Source: Shimia sp. Alg240-R146
GTDB taxonomy: Bacteria > Pseudomonadota > Alphaproteobacteria > Rhodobacterales > Rhodobacteraceae
DNA: 64,000 bases
Assembly (NCBI RefSeq): GCF_947331465.1
Contig: NZ_CAMZOK010000002.1
Span: forward strand, 1,116,001 to 1,180,000
Direction: 5' to 3'
Shown in pieces: positions 1 through 10,108 of this stretch; position 1 is the first letter of the stretch; every line of letters starts with the position of its first letter. The translations under genes were made by a program, and so were the position numbers. A model generated the notes under the pieces. It was not told the origin of the DNA. It did not search any database and was given only the letters and a program-made list of their open reading frames with translations.

Positions 1-851
1 TTCGCGGTTTCACGCGTTTCGTCCAGCAGATGAAATATCTCGGCATCTACTTCACGGCTCACATACAAAAACAGATCAGTAAAGGCATCAAGACGCACCA
101 AGGCCCGCAACTCTCCGTTTTCCAGATCACGCACGATTTTCAGCCCGGTATTGGTCGCCGCCTGAAACGTTTCACGATCCGGTTCATCGTAGCCAAACAA
201 ATAGGACCGCTCTCCGCGGGCGCGAATTTCACCGGTTCCATCGATGACATACGCCTCGCTCAAACCACGCTGAATCTGGCTCTGACCGTTGGTCAGCACA
301 ACTCTCAGGTCACCCTCATCCATCACAAATGTGCGCCGGCGGTTCTCGTCCAGAAATTCACCCAACGCTTGCGCGTCCGCTTCAAGGTCGATCACATGTT
401 CCGCTTCATAAGCCTGCGCGGCGGCCACGGAATTGCCGATCACCTGTCGTACGCGATCGCTGAACCAACCCTCAAGGCCGATGTTTACCGTGAGACCAGC
501 AAAAACCGCCACGGTCACAGCCGGCACCAGAGCCAGTACCGCAAACGCGCCGGTGAGACGCAGGTGCAACCGCGACCCCGCCGATTTTGCCCGTCGTGAC
601 GAGATTACGCTGGCCACGCGGCGCAACACCAACGCCGCCACAACCAGCACGTAAACCAAATCGGCCAACAAAATGGAGCGCAAGGCGCCGGACGTGGCGC
701 CCAATGCAAATGGGCCCATCGCTAAAAACGTGCTCAGAGCCAGAGCTGGCCCAAGCACAACCAACCCCAACGTTGCGACATTCTGGACACGCCTAAGGCG
801 CCGCAAACGCTGAAATCTAGCCCATCGCGTGGTTTCTGTCCGGCTAAACAC
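1..851 (-). CDS. ntrY: Nitrogen regulation sensor kinase NtrY (N-terminal part, cut by window edge)
   Basis: About 283 residues of an N-terminus are visible; the rest lies beyond position 1. NtrY is the membrane histidine kinase that partners NtrX in nitrogen and redox signalling. The visible part has two hydrophobic segments near the start (after an Arg-rich stretch), then a third ending in GLTVNIGLEGWF, followed by a periplasm-like region (VIGNSVAAAQAYEAEHV), the usual NtrY layout. I chose a GTG start at 851 because it follows an in-frame TGA and has a GAGGT ribosome site. It lies 99 bases downstream of ntrC in the same direction, as in the Rhodobacter nifR3-ntrBC-ntrYX order. HAMP, PAS and kinase domains are not visible here. 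Confidence 0.88.
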   Translation of the reverse strand, partial: MFSRTETTRWARFQRLRRLRRVQNVATLGLVVLGPALALSTFLAMGPFALGATSGALRSILLADLVYVLVVAALVLRRVASVISSRRAKSAGSRLHLRLTGAFAVLALVPAVTVAVFAGLTVNIGLEGWFSDRVRQVIGNSVAAAQAYEAEHVIDLEADAQALGEFLDENRRRTFVMDEGDLRVVLTNGQSQIQRGLSEAYVIDGTGEIRARGERSYLFGYDEPDRETFQAATNTGLKIVRDLENGELRALVRLDAFTDLFLYVSREVDAEIFHLLDETRETA

Positions 852-950
852 CCGACGACCTCAACTGATATAGTGTCGACATCGCGACACACCGCCATAT
901 TATGTGTGATCAATGACCTGCGGCCAAAACGTCACGGTTATGTGGCCTAT

Positions 951-2315
951 TTACATCAACTTGCGTCTGCGTGTCACGTGAATATCCAGATCGGTGATCT
1001 TTTTCCGCAACGTATTTCGGTTGATGCCAAGCAAATCGGCACATTTCGCCTGATTTCCACCAGTGGCATCCAATGCAATCTCGATCAACGGCAGTTCAAT
1101 CTCGCGCAATATGCGCCCATACAGCCCGGCGGGCGGCAACATATTGCCGTGCAAGTCAAAATAACGACGCAGATGCCGCGCGACAGACGCAGACAGCTTT
1201 TCAGTGTCTTCCCCCCCCAAGAGCGGACCCACCTGAGGCTGCGCGCCCAACACCATTTCGGCCTCGGTGCGCGAAATTTCTTCACTTTGCGCAGTAAGAA
1301 CCAAACGCCGAACCGCATTCTCCAGTTGACGCACATTGCCCGGCCAACTGTAGGCTCTGAACATCTCAATCGCATCTTCCGAGAACATCCGCATCGGCGC
1401 ACCATCTCGCTCCGCGCGATTCAGGAAATGGGTCACCAGCAACGGAATGTCATCCACCCTTTCGCGCAGGCTCGGCACGTGCACAGTTGCACCATTCAAG
1501 CGATAATACAGATCCTGCCGCACACTGCCCTTTTCCATCGCCTGCTGCAGGTCAATTTGGCTGGTTGCCATGAACCTCGGGTTTTGTTCACCCGGAGCGT
1601 CAATCATGCGCACAATCCGCGCCTGAATGTCGTCGTCGATGTCACCGATTTCATCAATCAGAATGGTGCCGCCCTTGGCTTTGGCCAACACCCGTGCCGG
1701 CCCTTCAAGGTCCACGAGTTCAGATGCGTTTGCGACCACAAATGGCAATGATCGGCGATCCGAAAAGTCATGAATTTCACGAGCAATCAATGATTTACCG
1801 GTTCCGCTTTCACCGGAGATCAGCACCGGAAGATCCGTATTCATCACCCGCGCCACAAGCCGGTAAAGGGCCTGCATCGCAGGGGTACGACCCACCAGCG
1901 GCAACTCGTCCGGGCGTTCTTTTTCGCCCTGCGGTTCTGCTGGCGCGCGTCGTTTCAATTCTAACGCCTTGCCTGTGCGCTTCATCAAATCCGGCAGATC
2001 AAACGGCTTGGGCAAATAGTCATATGCCTCCGCTTCGGCCGCTTGAATCGCAGTCATGATCGTGTTTTGTGCCGAAATCACAATCACCGGCAAACCGGGG
2101 CGGTCCTCGGCAATCTTAGGCAGCATCTCAAGGCCATTGCCATCCGGCATGACCACATCCGTAATCACCACGTCGCCTTTGCCCTCAGCGACCCAGCGCA
2201 TCAGGGTGGTCAACGACGATGTCGCGTGCACTTTGCACCCCGCCCGCGTCAACGCTTGCGTTAAAACCGTGCGGATCGTGCGGTCATCATCCGCAACCAG
2301 AACCGTGCCATCCAT
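951..2315 (-). CDS. ntrC: Nitrogen regulation response regulator NtrC (sigma-70-type, no GAFTGA loop)
   Basis: The protein has 454 residues. It is the phosphorylated activator of nitrogen-starvation genes, partner of NtrB. A receiver domain (acidic pocket D9-D11, phospho-acceptor D53) is followed by an AAA+ domain with Walker A GESGTGKS near residue 170 and Walker [12 protein letters not shown], then a FIS-type helix-turn-helix ([21 protein letters not shown]). The segment between PFVVANAS and the Walker B motif is shortened and lacks the GAFTGA loop that contacts sigma-54. This is the known signature of Rhodobacter capsulatus NtrC, which works with the housekeeping sigma factor. The start overlaps the ntrB stop by one base (TGATG), so the two are probably translationally coupled. 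Confidence 0.96.
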   Translation of the reverse strand: MDGTVLVADDDRTIRTVLTQALTRAGCKVHATSSLTTLMRWVAEGKGDVVITDVVMPDGNGLEMLPKIAEDRPGLPVIVISAQNTIMTAIQAAEAEAYDYLPKPFDLPDLMKRTGKALELKRRAPAEPQGEKERPDELPLVGRTPAMQALYRLVARVMNTDLPVLISGESGTGKSLIAREIHDFSDRRSLPFVVANASELVDLEGPARVLAKAKGGTILIDEIGDIDDDIQARIVRMIDAPGEQNPRFMATSQIDLQQAMEKGSVRQDLYYRLNGATVHVPSLRERVDDIPLLVTHFLNRAERDGAPMRMFSEDAIEMFRAYSWPGNVRQLENAVRRLVLTAQSEEISRTEAEMVLGAQPQVGPLLGGEDTEKLSASVARHLRRYFDLHGNMLPPAGLYGRILREIELPLIEIALDATGGNQAKCADLLGINRNTLRKKITDLDIHVTRRRKLM

Positions 2316-3400
2316 CAGTGGCTCCCCTCATATTGTGCTATTACGTCTTTGCCTGCGCGCGGCAAAGATAGTTTGAAAACCGTGCGCCCAGGCACGCTGT
2401 CCACAGAGATCATGCCGCCGTGGTCCGAGATGATTTTGCTGACCAACGCCAACCCCAATCCGGTGCCGTTTTCCCGCCCCGACACAAAGGGATCAAAGAT
2501 ATCTCCCTGAATGTCCTGCGGCAAACCCGGCCCGTCATCGATGATCTCGACTTGCAGGGGCAACAGACGGCCACCGCCGTCCGCCCGCCGCAGGCGAAAA
2601 CTGTGCTCATAGTAGGTCTTGATCCTGATTACGCCTTTTTTGTCAGCGGCTTCCGAGGCGTTCTTCAACAGATTCAACACCACCTGAACCAACTGATCGG
2701 CATCGCCTGCTGCCGGTGGCAGCGACGGATCGTAGTCCTCTATGATGGCCATATGGGCACCAAAACCCAACAATGCAGACCGCCGCGCACGATCCAGAAC
2801 GTCGTGAATATTGACGGGCTTCTGCGCAGGAAGAGACAGATTTCCGAATTGCTCGACCTGTTCGAGCAGCTTCACAATCCGGCGGCTTTCCTCGACAATC
2901 AGATCCGTCAGTTCGAGGTCTTCCTGGCTGAGGTTCATGGACAGTAACTGCGCGGCACCGGTGATGCCTGCCAGAGGATTCTTGATCTCATGTGCCAGCA
3001 TTTCCGCCATGCCAATTGCCGATTTTGCAGAAGACTTCACGCCATGGCTTCGGGTCAGCCGCCCGGCCAATTCGCGGGAAGAAATCATAAACAGCATTTC
3101 GCCGTCGGATTCCGTCACCGGAGCGATCTGCAGATTGCATTGCACGGGCGGCCCCTCGCCGGTGCCAACGTCCGCATCATTCACAAACAAAGGCGTGCCA
3201 TGCGCACGCGCACGGCGAAACGCATCCTCCAGCGGCGCGTCAATCATAACCTTGTCCCAGATCGGCTGCCCCGCCATCGCTTTCGTGGATGCGTTCAGAA
3301 ACGTCTCGGCTGCCGGATTGAGGTTCAGGATATTGTCGTCACGATCCACCAGCAACGCAGGGACCGGCATTGAATTCCATATCGGGGTGTCGGTGCTCAT
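2315..3400 (-). CDS. ntrB: Nitrogen regulation sensor histidine kinase NtrB
   Basis: A cytosolic kinase/phosphatase of 361 residues that phosphorylates NtrC under nitrogen limitation, normally under PII control. It has an N-terminal PAS-like domain ([14 protein letters not shown]), an H-box [12 protein letters not shown] with phospho-accepting His137, an N-box ([10 protein letters not shown]), a G1 box (DDGPGLP) and a G2 box (GTGLGLALV). No membrane segment is seen, as expected. It overlaps dusB by four bases (ATGA) and ntrC by one, so the three genes form one tightly coupled unit. Confidence 0.96.
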   Translation of the reverse strand: MSTDTPIWNSMPVPALLVDRDDNILNLNPAAETFLNASTKAMAGQPIWDKVMIDAPLEDAFRRARAHGTPLFVNDADVGTGEGPPVQCNLQIAPVTESDGEMLFMISSRELAGRLTRSHGVKSSAKSAIGMAEMLAHEIKNPLAGITGAAQLLSMNLSQEDLELTDLIVEESRRIVKLLEQVEQFGNLSLPAQKPVNIHDVLDRARRSALLGFGAHMAIIEDYDPSLPPAAGDADQLVQVVLNLLKNASEAADKKGVIRIKTYYEHSFRLRRADGGGRLLPLQVEIIDDGPGLPQDIQGDIFDPFVSGRENGTGLGLALVSKIISDHGGMISVDSVPGRTVFKLSLPRAGKDVIAQYEGSH

Positions 3401-4407
3401 GCGGCCTCTTCTTTGGTATTGTTATTGCTTTGATCAGCAAGCGCATCCGGCAAAAATGCCAGCACCTCTGCTGCGTCGCGACTGGTCAATACCTGCCGAC
3501 GCAAAACAGTTCCCGTGCCGACGCCGTCCATGAACCAGCCCAGATGTTTGCGTGCCACCCGAAGCCCCAACTCGGCGCCATAAAACGACAACATCGCCTC
3601 ATAGTGCCCCTGCACCACCTCACAAAGCGCCGCGCCGGTTGGCACTTCTGGCGCAGGCGCGCCAAACAGCTCTGCCGCGATTTGCGCCAACAGCCACGGC
3701 TTGCCCTGCGCCCCGCGCCCCACCATCACGCCATCCGCACCCGACGCCTCGATTGCAGTACGCGCCTTCGCGCTATCGGTGATGTCCCCGTTTGCGATCA
3801 CAGGAACCGTCACCACATCCTTGACGGCGGCAATCGCGGCCCAGTCGGCGTGACCTTTATAAAACTGGCACCGTGTGCGTCCGTGAATGGTGATCATTTG
3901 AACGCCGGCATCCTCTGCTCGCCTTGCGAGCTCAGGCGCGTTCAGCATGTCGTCGTCCCATCCCAATCGGGTTTTCAGCGTCACCGGAATGTCCACCGCA
4001 TCCACAACCGCTTCAATCAACGTCAGCGCATGGTCGAGATCTTTCATCAAAGCCGACCCGCTGGCCCCGGCACCGCTGGCACTGGTCACCTTCTTCGCCG
4101 GACAGCCCATGTTGATGTCAATCAGCGTCGCACCACTGGCCTCAACCTGCCGCGCGGCTTCGGCCATCCAGTGGGCTTCGCGTCCGGCCAACTGCACCGA
4201 TGTGGTCGCCTCACCAAATCCAAGCTCGGCTCGCTCCCGCACGCCGGGCTTCGCTTGGACCATTTCCTGACTTGCGACCATCTCGCTCACCACAAGACCT
4301 GCGCCAAACCGCGACACCAAATCGCGGAACGGGCGATCCGTGATGCCCGCGAGCGGCGCCAGAAAGACCGGCGGGTCTAAAGTCAGGTGTGCGACTTGAA
4401 CGGTCAC
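3397..4407 (-). CDS. dusB: tRNA-dihydrouridine synthase DusB (NifR3)
   Basis: An FMN-dependent enzyme of 336 residues that reduces uridines in the tRNA D-loop. The TIM-barrel start VFLAPLAGITDRPFRDL, the catalytic-cysteine segment DINMGCPAKKV, the HGRTRCQFYKG motif and the phosphate-binding ANGDI and GVMVGRGAQGKPWL motifs are all visible. It is the first gene of the nitrogen-regulation unit, as in R. capsulatus where it was named nifR3. The role in nitrogen control is probably only positional. Its promoter should lie in 4408-4566, shared divergently with ispDF. Confidence 0.96.
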   Translation of the reverse strand: MTVQVAHLTLDPPVFLAPLAGITDRPFRDLVSRFGAGLVVSEMVASQEMVQAKPGVRERAELGFGEATTSVQLAGREAHWMAEAARQVEASGATLIDINMGCPAKKVTSASGAGASGSALMKDLDHALTLIEAVVDAVDIPVTLKTRLGWDDDMLNAPELARRAEDAGVQMITIHGRTRCQFYKGHADWAAIAAVKDVVTVPVIANGDITDSAKARTAIEASGADGVMVGRGAQGKPWLLAQIAAELFGAPAPEVPTGAALCEVVQGHYEAMLSFYGAELGLRVARKHLGWFMDGVGTGTVLRRQVLTSRDAAEVLAFLPDALADQSNNNTKEEAA

Positions 4408-4566
4408 TTGCTTAATCCTTGTGCATTGAGGTCTAGCTATCTGAGTCTCAACATGCCCTCAATGAATATGTCGCGCAAAAAGTTACAGATTTACGCATTT
4501 GCCTAATTTTTAATCACACACATGGGGTCGATTGCCTCTCGGCGTTGCAGGATTTAGACAGAGTTC

Positions 4567-5712
4567 ATGACCAAGCCTCTTCAAAAAACGGCGGCAGTGA
4601 TTGTTGCTGCAGGACGCGGAACCCGCGCCGGACCTGGTGCCCCCAAACAGTGGCGCCCTCTGGCAGGAAAACGCGTGATCGACTGGACTTTGGCGGCCTT
4701 TGAGACCCACCCGGATATCGACGAGATTGTGCTGGTTCTGCACCCTGACGACCGCGCGCTTGCCAAATCCTTGCCGGGCAAACATGTCTCGGGCGGCGCG
4801 ACGCGCGATGCTTCGGTACACAACGGGTTGGAGGCGCTAGCGCAGAGCGACACAACACACGTTCTAATTCACGACGTGGCACGCGCCGGAATCGATCCGG
4901 ACACCATCACTGCGGTGATCACCGCGCTGCAAAACGGCGCGACAGGCGCGGCGCCTGCCCTCCCTGTCACCGACGCCTTGTGGCACGGCAACAATGGCGC
5001 CGTCTCCGGCACGCAAAACCGAGAAGGTCTGTTTCGCGCGCAGACCCCGCAAGGCTTTGAGTTCGCATCAATTCTCAAAGCGCACCGCGCTCATGACGGG
5101 GGTGCCGCCGATGACGTGGAAATCGCCCGCGCCGCAGGGATAAACGTGGCCATCACCGAAGGCCTTGAAACCAATATGAAAATCACCACAGCAGACGATT
5201 TTGGCCGGCTGGAACAACACCTGAGAGGCACTATGGACATTCGATTGGGCAATGGTTTTGACGTGCACGCGTTTGAAGACGGCGACCACGTCATTCTGTG
5301 TGGCGCACGCATTCCGCACAACAAGGCTCTCAAGGGGCACAGCGATGCCGACGTCGGAATGCACGCCGTCACAGACGCCATTTACGGCGCATTGGCGCAG
5401 GGTGATATCGGCCGTCACTTCCCGCCAAGCGATATGAAATGGAAAGGCGCTGACAGCCGGATTTTCCTCGAGCATGCTGTGCAATTGGCTTCCGATATGG
5501 GCTTCAAAATTGCCAATATCGACTGCACTCTGATTTGTGAGCGTCCAAAAATCGGCCCCCACGCGCCTGCGATGATTGCGCGTATGGCCAACATCATGGG
5601 GCTCGACGAAAATCGTGTTTCCATCAAAGCTACAACCAGCGAAACACTTGGCTTTACCGGCCGCGAAGAAGGCATTGCCGCAATAGCAACCGCAACACTG
5701 GTGACAAAATGA
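4567..5712 (+). CDS. ispDF: Bifunctional 4-diphosphocytidyl-2-C-methylerythritol synthase / MECDP synthase IspDF
   Basis: A fused enzyme of 381 residues for two non-consecutive MEP-pathway steps of isoprenoid synthesis. The IspD part (residues 1 to about 220) carries the nucleotide-binding AAGRGTRAG motif, APKQW and VLIHDVAR. The IspF part (from about residue 223) starts [14 protein letters not shown], whose Asp and His bind the metal, and continues with [16 protein letters not shown]. Such fusions are common in alphaproteobacteria. It overlaps pgpA by four bases. The same pathway reappears in the window as dxr at 58439-59611. Confidence 0.97.
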   Translation: MTKPLQKTAAVIVAAGRGTRAGPGAPKQWRPLAGKRVIDWTLAAFETHPDIDEIVLVLHPDDRALAKSLPGKHVSGGATRDASVHNGLEALAQSDTTHVLIHDVARAGIDPDTITAVITALQNGATGAAPALPVTDALWHGNNGAVSGTQNREGLFRAQTPQGFEFASILKAHRAHDGGAADDVEIARAAGINVAITEGLETNMKITTADDFGRLEQHLRGTMDIRLGNGFDVHAFEDGDHVILCGARIPHNKALKGHSDADVGMHAVTDAIYGALAQGDIGRHFPPSDMKWKGADSRIFLEHAVQLASDMGFKIANIDCTLICERPKIGPHAPAMIARMANIMGLDENRVSIKATTSETLGFTGREEGIAAIATATLVTK

Positions 5713-6191
5713 GCAAGATGATCACAACCTTTTTCGGCGTCGGCCACCTGCCCGCCGCGCCCGGCACGTGGGGGTCTCTCGCCGCCCTTCTGATTGGTTG
5801 GGCAGCGGAACGCTATGTTGGTCTCTGGCTACTGGTTGTTCTGACAGTCCTCGCGGTCATCCTTGGGTTCTGGGCTTGTCAACGCGACCTCGCCGATCGT
5901 CCCAGCGAGGACCCGTCTGAGATCGTAATCGATGAGGTTGCCGGCATGTGGATCGCTCTGCTCTTTCCGGCGATTGCCTTTGGCATGCGCGATATGTCGA
6001 TGGTCTGGCCCGGCCCGATTGCGGCCTTTCTGTTCTTTCGCCTGTTTGACATCCGCAAGCCCTGGCTGGTGGGCCGGGCCGATCGGCGGCACGACTATGT
6101 CGGCGTCATGCTGGACGACATTTTGGCAGGTGTCTTTGCGGGCCTCGCCACGCTTGTTGCCGCCGCGATTTATCATGTGGTGCTGATGTGA
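5709..6191 (+). CDS. pgpA: Phosphatidylglycerophosphatase A
   Basis: A membrane phosphatase of 160 residues that removes phosphate from phosphatidylglycerol phosphate to give phosphatidylglycerol. Near the start is [20 protein letters not shown], the family signature, and the acidic [11 protein letters not shown] motif is the likely metal and catalytic site. Several hydrophobic stretches (about residues 25-55, 75-105 and 135-160) fit a small multi-pass protein. It is coupled by four-base overlaps to ispDF upstream and to the CinA-type gene downstream. Confidence 0.93.
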   Translation: MSKMITTFFGVGHLPAAPGTWGSLAALLIGWAAERYVGLWLLVVLTVLAVILGFWACQRDLADRPSEDPSEIVIDEVAGMWIALLFPAIAFGMRDMSMVWPGPIAAFLFFRLFDIRKPWLVGRADRRHDYVGVMLDDILAGVFAGLATLVAAAIYHVVLM

Positions 6192-6664
6192 CGGTTGATG
6201 TGGCCGAACTTCTGCAGGCCTGCCGCGCCGCCAACCTGCGCGTCGCAACCGCCGAAAGCTGCACCGCTGGAATGGTCGCAGCTGCACTGACAGATGTTGC
6301 TGGAAGCTCCGATGTGTTTGAGCGCGGGTTTGTCACCTACACCAACCTTGCCAAAACCGAAATGCTCGGCGTGAGAGAGGCCACCCTCGCCGCCGTTGGC
6401 GCAGTGTCCGAGGAAGTTGCTCGCGAAATGGCCCTTGGGGCGCTGGTAAATTCCGACGCCCAACTGGCGGTGTCGATCACCGGCATCGCTGGCCCCGGCG
6501 GATCAGAGTTCAAACCCGAAGGACGTGTTTGCTTCGGGATTGCTCTTCGCAACGGCTGTCAAACTGAAACCATCGAATTTGGCGCCATGGGCCGTGCTCA
6601 GGTGCGCACCGCCGCGCGGAATCACGCACTCGACCTGCTGCAAAGAGCCGCCTCCGCAAAATGA
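6188..6664 (+). CDS. CinA C-terminal-domain family protein (nicotinamide-nucleotide amidase PncC type)
   Basis: A 158-residue stand-alone CinA C-terminal domain. Members deamidate nicotinamide mononucleotide to nicotinate mononucleotide in pyridine-nucleotide recycling. The sequence has the signature RVATAESCTAGMVAAALTDV near residue 18, then VTYTNLAKTEMLGV and the glycine-rich AVSITGIAGPGG with the conserved Thr and Gly residues. The N-terminal MoCF-like domain of full CinA is absent, so this is the short PncC form. The start is GTG, overlapping the pgpA stop (GTGA). Confidence 0.92.
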   Translation: MTVDVAELLQACRAANLRVATAESCTAGMVAAALTDVAGSSDVFERGFVTYTNLAKTEMLGVREATLAAVGAVSEEVAREMALGALVNSDAQLAVSITGIAGPGGSEFKPEGRVCFGIALRNGCQTETIEFGAMGRAQVRTAARNHALDLLQRAASAK

Positions 6665-6824
6665 TGCCTAAATAGTCACCACACCCCCAATCACGCCCAT
6701 TTTTTAATCACATTGCAAAACGCCCACGTTTGAGGCGTCCTGCTTTCACTTGCGCCTTTGTTCTGTGCAGCTTTTCGGCTCTTTGGCTGAAAAACCATCA
6801 CTTACGGGATAAGAGGGAATAAAT

Positions 6825-8012
6825 ATGAACGGAGCGGACACCGCATGGATCATCGTGGCGACAGCCTTGGTCCTGTTCATGACACTGCCGGGGCTGGCAC
6901 TGTTTTACGGCGGCCTCGTACGGGCAAGAAACGTACTCAGCGTCTTTATGCAAACCTACGCCATCGCCTGCTTGATGAGTGTGCTCTGGCTGGCATTCGG
7001 CTACTCCATCGCTTTCGGCAATGACGGCGGCGCGACCTCTGTCTGGGGTGGCCTTGGCAAAATGTTCCTGTCTGGCGTCACTGCTGACAGCCTGTCGGGC
7101 ACCCTGCCCGAAGTGCTGTTCTTTGCGTTCCAGATGACCTTCGCGATCATCACGCCAGCCTTGATTGTCGGGGCATATGTTGAACGGATCGGCTTTGGCT
7201 TTGTCCTGCTGTTCTCCGGCCTCTGGATGCTCCTGTGTTATGCACCGGTTGTGCACTGGATCTGGGGCGGCGGCATGATGGCCGACGGCGGCATCTTTGG
7301 CGAAATCGGTGTACGTGACTTTGCCGGTGGCATTGTGGTGCACGAAACCGCAGGTCTTGCTGCGCTGGTGCTGGCTGTAATGCTCGGCGCGCGCAAACAC
7401 CGCACAACGCCGCCGCACGCGCCTTGGATGGTGATGATTGGTGCTGCCATGCTTTGGGTTGGCTGGTTTGGCTTTAACGGCGGCTCGCAACTCGCGGCAG
7501 ATGGCGGCGCAGCCATGGCGCTCACAGTGACCCACATTTCCGCGGCCACCGCGTCGCTGACATGGGCTTTGTGGGAACGCATCAAATACGGCAAAGCGTC
7601 ACTGGTTGGCTTGGTGACAGGTACCATCGCGGGTCTAGCTTCGATCACACCTGCGTCGGGTTTTGTCGGCCCGGTTGAGGCGCTACTCATCGGTGCCGTC
7701 GCGGGCATCCTGTGTCAGGAAGCTGTGAACCTCGTACGCAACAAATTCAACATCGACGATACGCTCGACGTTTTTGCAGTGCACGGCGTCGGCGGCATCT
7801 TCGGTACGCTCATGATCGCGGTCTTCGGCCAGGGCGCTTGGGTTGCCCAACTTGGCGGCCTCGCCATCGTTGGCGTCTTCACTGTTGTCGTGACTTTCGT
7901 GCTGGTGAAACTGGTTGGTCTGATCACGCCACTGCGGGTGGATGAAGAAACCGAAGTCAACGGCCTTGATCTCGCGGTGCACGGTGAACGCGCCTACGAC
8001 ATCGCCTCATAA
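6825..8012 (+). CDS. amtB: Ammonium transporter AmtB
   Basis: An inner-membrane ammonium channel of 395 residues with about eleven hydrophobic helices. The start MNGADTAWIIVATALVLFMT leads straight into helix 1, giving FYGGLVRARN. The twin pore histidines are present in FAGGIVVHETAGLAALVL and VFAVHGVGGIFGTL. The GWFGFNGGSQL segment is also typical. No glnK (PII) gene accompanies it, unlike the usual glnK-amtB pair. The leader (6665-6824) is A+T-rich and ends in an AGAGGG ribosome site. Nitrogen control by NtrC is plausible, but I did not identify a site with confidence. Confidence 0.96.
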   Translation: MNGADTAWIIVATALVLFMTLPGLALFYGGLVRARNVLSVFMQTYAIACLMSVLWLAFGYSIAFGNDGGATSVWGGLGKMFLSGVTADSLSGTLPEVLFFAFQMTFAIITPALIVGAYVERIGFGFVLLFSGLWMLLCYAPVVHWIWGGGMMADGGIFGEIGVRDFAGGIVVHETAGLAALVLAVMLGARKHRTTPPHAPWMVMIGAAMLWVGWFGFNGGSQLAADGGAAMALTVTHISAATASLTWALWERIKYGKASLVGLVTGTIAGLASITPASGFVGPVEALLIGAVAGILCQEAVNLVRNKFNIDDTLDVFAVHGVGGIFGTLMIAVFGQGAWVAQLGGLAIVGVFTVVVTFVLVKLVGLITPLRVDEETEVNGLDLAVHGERAYDIAS

Positions 8013-8035
8013 GATACTGGAACGACACTCCAACT

Positions 8036-8066
8036 GGGGCGGCCTTCGGGTCGCCCCTTTTCTTTT
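8036..8066 (+). terminator. Rho-independent terminator of amtB
   Basis: A GGGGCG/CGCCCC stem with a loop containing CCTTCGG is followed directly by a T-rich run (CCCCTTTTCTTTTT), 23 bases after the amtB stop. Confidence 0.85.
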
Positions 8067-8269
8067 TGGCGATGCTCGCATCTGGAGTTGCTCCCAGAAA
8101 TCCCAGAAGCAAGCATTGGGCCGAGTGCGGCGAATGCAAACTTTGAGCCCAAAGTGTCGAACGCTGCACATTGAACATTTGTCAGCAATGCTCAGGGAGC
8201 AGACTTCGCGCGTTCACTACATAGACCAATCTGCACTTACACCGTCTCAGCCGGTCTCTTGGGAGTGTT

Positions 8270-8300
8270 GAATAAGAGACTCCCGAAGGAGCCCTTTGGT
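8270..8300 (-). terminator. Possible terminator of the DUF1254 gene
   Basis: On the minus strand just past the stop there is CTCC-TTCG-GGAG, a stem with a UUCG-type tetraloop extended by wobble pairs, then a weak T-rich stretch (TCTTATT). The rest of 8067-8270 holds no ORF I would support. Confidence 0.45.
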
Positions 8301-8302
8301 TG

Positions 8303-9829
8303 TCATTTATTTGAGATGTTTATGACGTCTCCCAACATCCAATTCTTGAACCAGTCTTCACCGATTGGGCGATACAGACGGAACAGGAAGAACCAGTCGT
8401 TGGCGTTGGTGGCGCTTTCGGTCGTCACCCAGTTGGCTTCATACCCTTCCGGCACGTTGTCCAAGTTTGGCGCATAGAAAACGTCGACTGAGCCGTCGTC
8501 ATTCTTGACCATCTTGTCCAGATCCTTGGTCGATGCGCCAACACGATCCACGCCGCGATTAAAGTTCTTGGTTTCCATGTTGTACACGATCGCCGACCAG
8601 AAATCTTCCGCAGGCACGTCGGCAGGAACGTTGAGTTTATATGTGTCTTCACCGTTCAGCATGTTCCCGTCTGAATCACGCAAACCCGTCAAATAGAACG
8701 TCGCGCCACCCAGCTTGTTTGGAAGGAAGGTGACATAGAAGTAAGACGCGGCACGTTTGTCGATAAGGATTTCGTCACCATCTTCAAACGGGAAGCCCAA
8801 CCCGGCCTGAGGGCCAAAGTTCCAGAACGACCATTCGCTCAGTTTTTCGCCATCCTTAACCCACAGCGGCGCAACGGTTTCACCTTCTGTTATGAACTTC
8901 TTCTGCATGTAAGCGTAGGCAAGCTCCAGACCTTCAAGCGCGGCTTTCTTCTGGATTTCAGTAGGTTCAAACGCCTCGCCTTTCTTGATACCGATGCTTT
9001 GCAGCATTGAGTACATTGCGCGGTCTTTCTCACGGATTGGGTTGCCTTGAACCACATCGTTGATGTCTTCGATGAAGGTCATGTTGTAATACGGCAGACA
9101 ATCGTAAGGCAGGTCCGTCGCATCCAGATAATGCGTTGGCTCAATATTCCCGCTCACAGCTTCTTCCAGAGAGTAGATCTTAAGGCCTTTGGCATGCTCG
9201 CCAGCTTCGGCATGCGTCGCGCCGTTCAACAGTGTTGGGCGGAACGAAAAGGAAGCTTCGTGCGTATCGAAATTGGGCACAATAATGTAACCCTGTGCCG
9301 CCAGCTCTTCTGCTGTGCCCAAAGCGTTGTCGTACTCGGCCGGAAGGAACAGGTACTTGCCGCCTTTACCTTCATCGGCCCCTTTTGAGCCAACATCAAC
9401 CATCGGAACATGCCACGCCGAAATGAAAGACCCGAAGTAGTCCACTTTGTTGCTCATCGGCGGGACCTCGACAACCATAGGCCCGTCCTTGGCGGATATT
9501 GTTCCCCACGCATAGGCCGTCGTGTCGTTTGCGGTTAGAAAACCTTTTTCTGAACCGAAGGGTTCGGTGACAAAAAGAACCGTGTCGTAATCACCACCGG
9601 CGCGCCGCGTCGCCTTGGCGAAATCAACCTGAGCGACCGCGGACATGTAATAAATTGCGGCCTGGGTCGCACGCTGTACCATAATATCGTACTCGATATC
9701 CGTATGTTCGGTAGAGCGCGCCAGAATATCACCGGTATCGTTGAAATCCGGGCCTGTAGGCGTAACAGCGAAAGACGCATTGACCATAAGGCAAAATGCG
9801 AGAGCAGTTGAACCGAGAATAGTTTTCAT
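8303..9829 (-). CDS. DUF1254/DUF1214 domain-containing exported protein
   Basis: The protein has 508 residues. A clear signal peptide (MKTILGSTALAFCLMVNASFA, cleavage near residue 21) sends it to the periplasm. The N-terminal half matches the DUF1254 pattern (AIYYMSAVAQVDFAKATRR, DTVLFVTEPFGSEKGFLTANDTT). The C-terminal half matches DUF1214 (NKLGGATFYLTGLRDSDGN, DFWSAIVYNMETKNF, WFFLFRLYRPIG). Biochemical function is not established for this family. The gene stands alone with a GAGG ribosome site eight bases before ATG. The 279-base gap to the next gene (9830-10108) holds its promoter region and nothing else I can support. Confidence 0.9.
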   Translation of the reverse strand: MKTILGSTALAFCLMVNASFAVTPTGPDFNDTGDILARSTEHTDIEYDIMVQRATQAAIYYMSAVAQVDFAKATRRAGGDYDTVLFVTEPFGSEKGFLTANDTTAYAWGTISAKDGPMVVEVPPMSNKVDYFGSFISAWHVPMVDVGSKGADEGKGGKYLFLPAEYDNALGTAEELAAQGYIIVPNFDTHEASFSFRPTLLNGATHAEAGEHAKGLKIYSLEEAVSGNIEPTHYLDATDLPYDCLPYYNMTFIEDINDVVQGNPIREKDRAMYSMLQSIGIKKGEAFEPTEIQKKAALEGLELAYAYMQKKFITEGETVAPLWVKDGEKLSEWSFWNFGPQAGLGFPFEDGDEILIDKRAASYFYVTFLPNKLGGATFYLTGLRDSDGNMLNGEDTYKLNVPADVPAEDFWSAIVYNMETKNFNRGVDRVGASTKDLDKMVKNDDGSVDVFYAPNLDNVPEGYEANWVTTESATNANDWFFLFRLYRPIGEDWFKNWMLGDVINISNK

Positions 9830-10108
9830 GGACTAAACCTCTATTACTTTGTCTAAAAATTCCGTTTCGGCGCCTTAAAATGCGTACATTTGCTTACATA
9901 GCTAATTGCGCTAATCGCCAAGTGGCAACACATTTTCGCTTGGATGAATGGTGGCATTGGGTTCTAGGCGGCAGTCATCAGGTCGACAGGAATGTCCCGA
10001 TTGTACCGCATATCGGACCCATATCCAAACCGCAGCGAACGTCCGGCCTCCTGTTGCAAACGGTGTTTGCAGACATACCGTTCCAATGTATGCGCATCTC
10101 TTCTGCGA

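Noticed and set aside
8067-8302. Degraded gene or repeat remnant between amtB and the DUF1254 gene
   Set aside because: No supported frame and no repeat partner seen elsewhere in the window; only terminators at its two ends are convincing.
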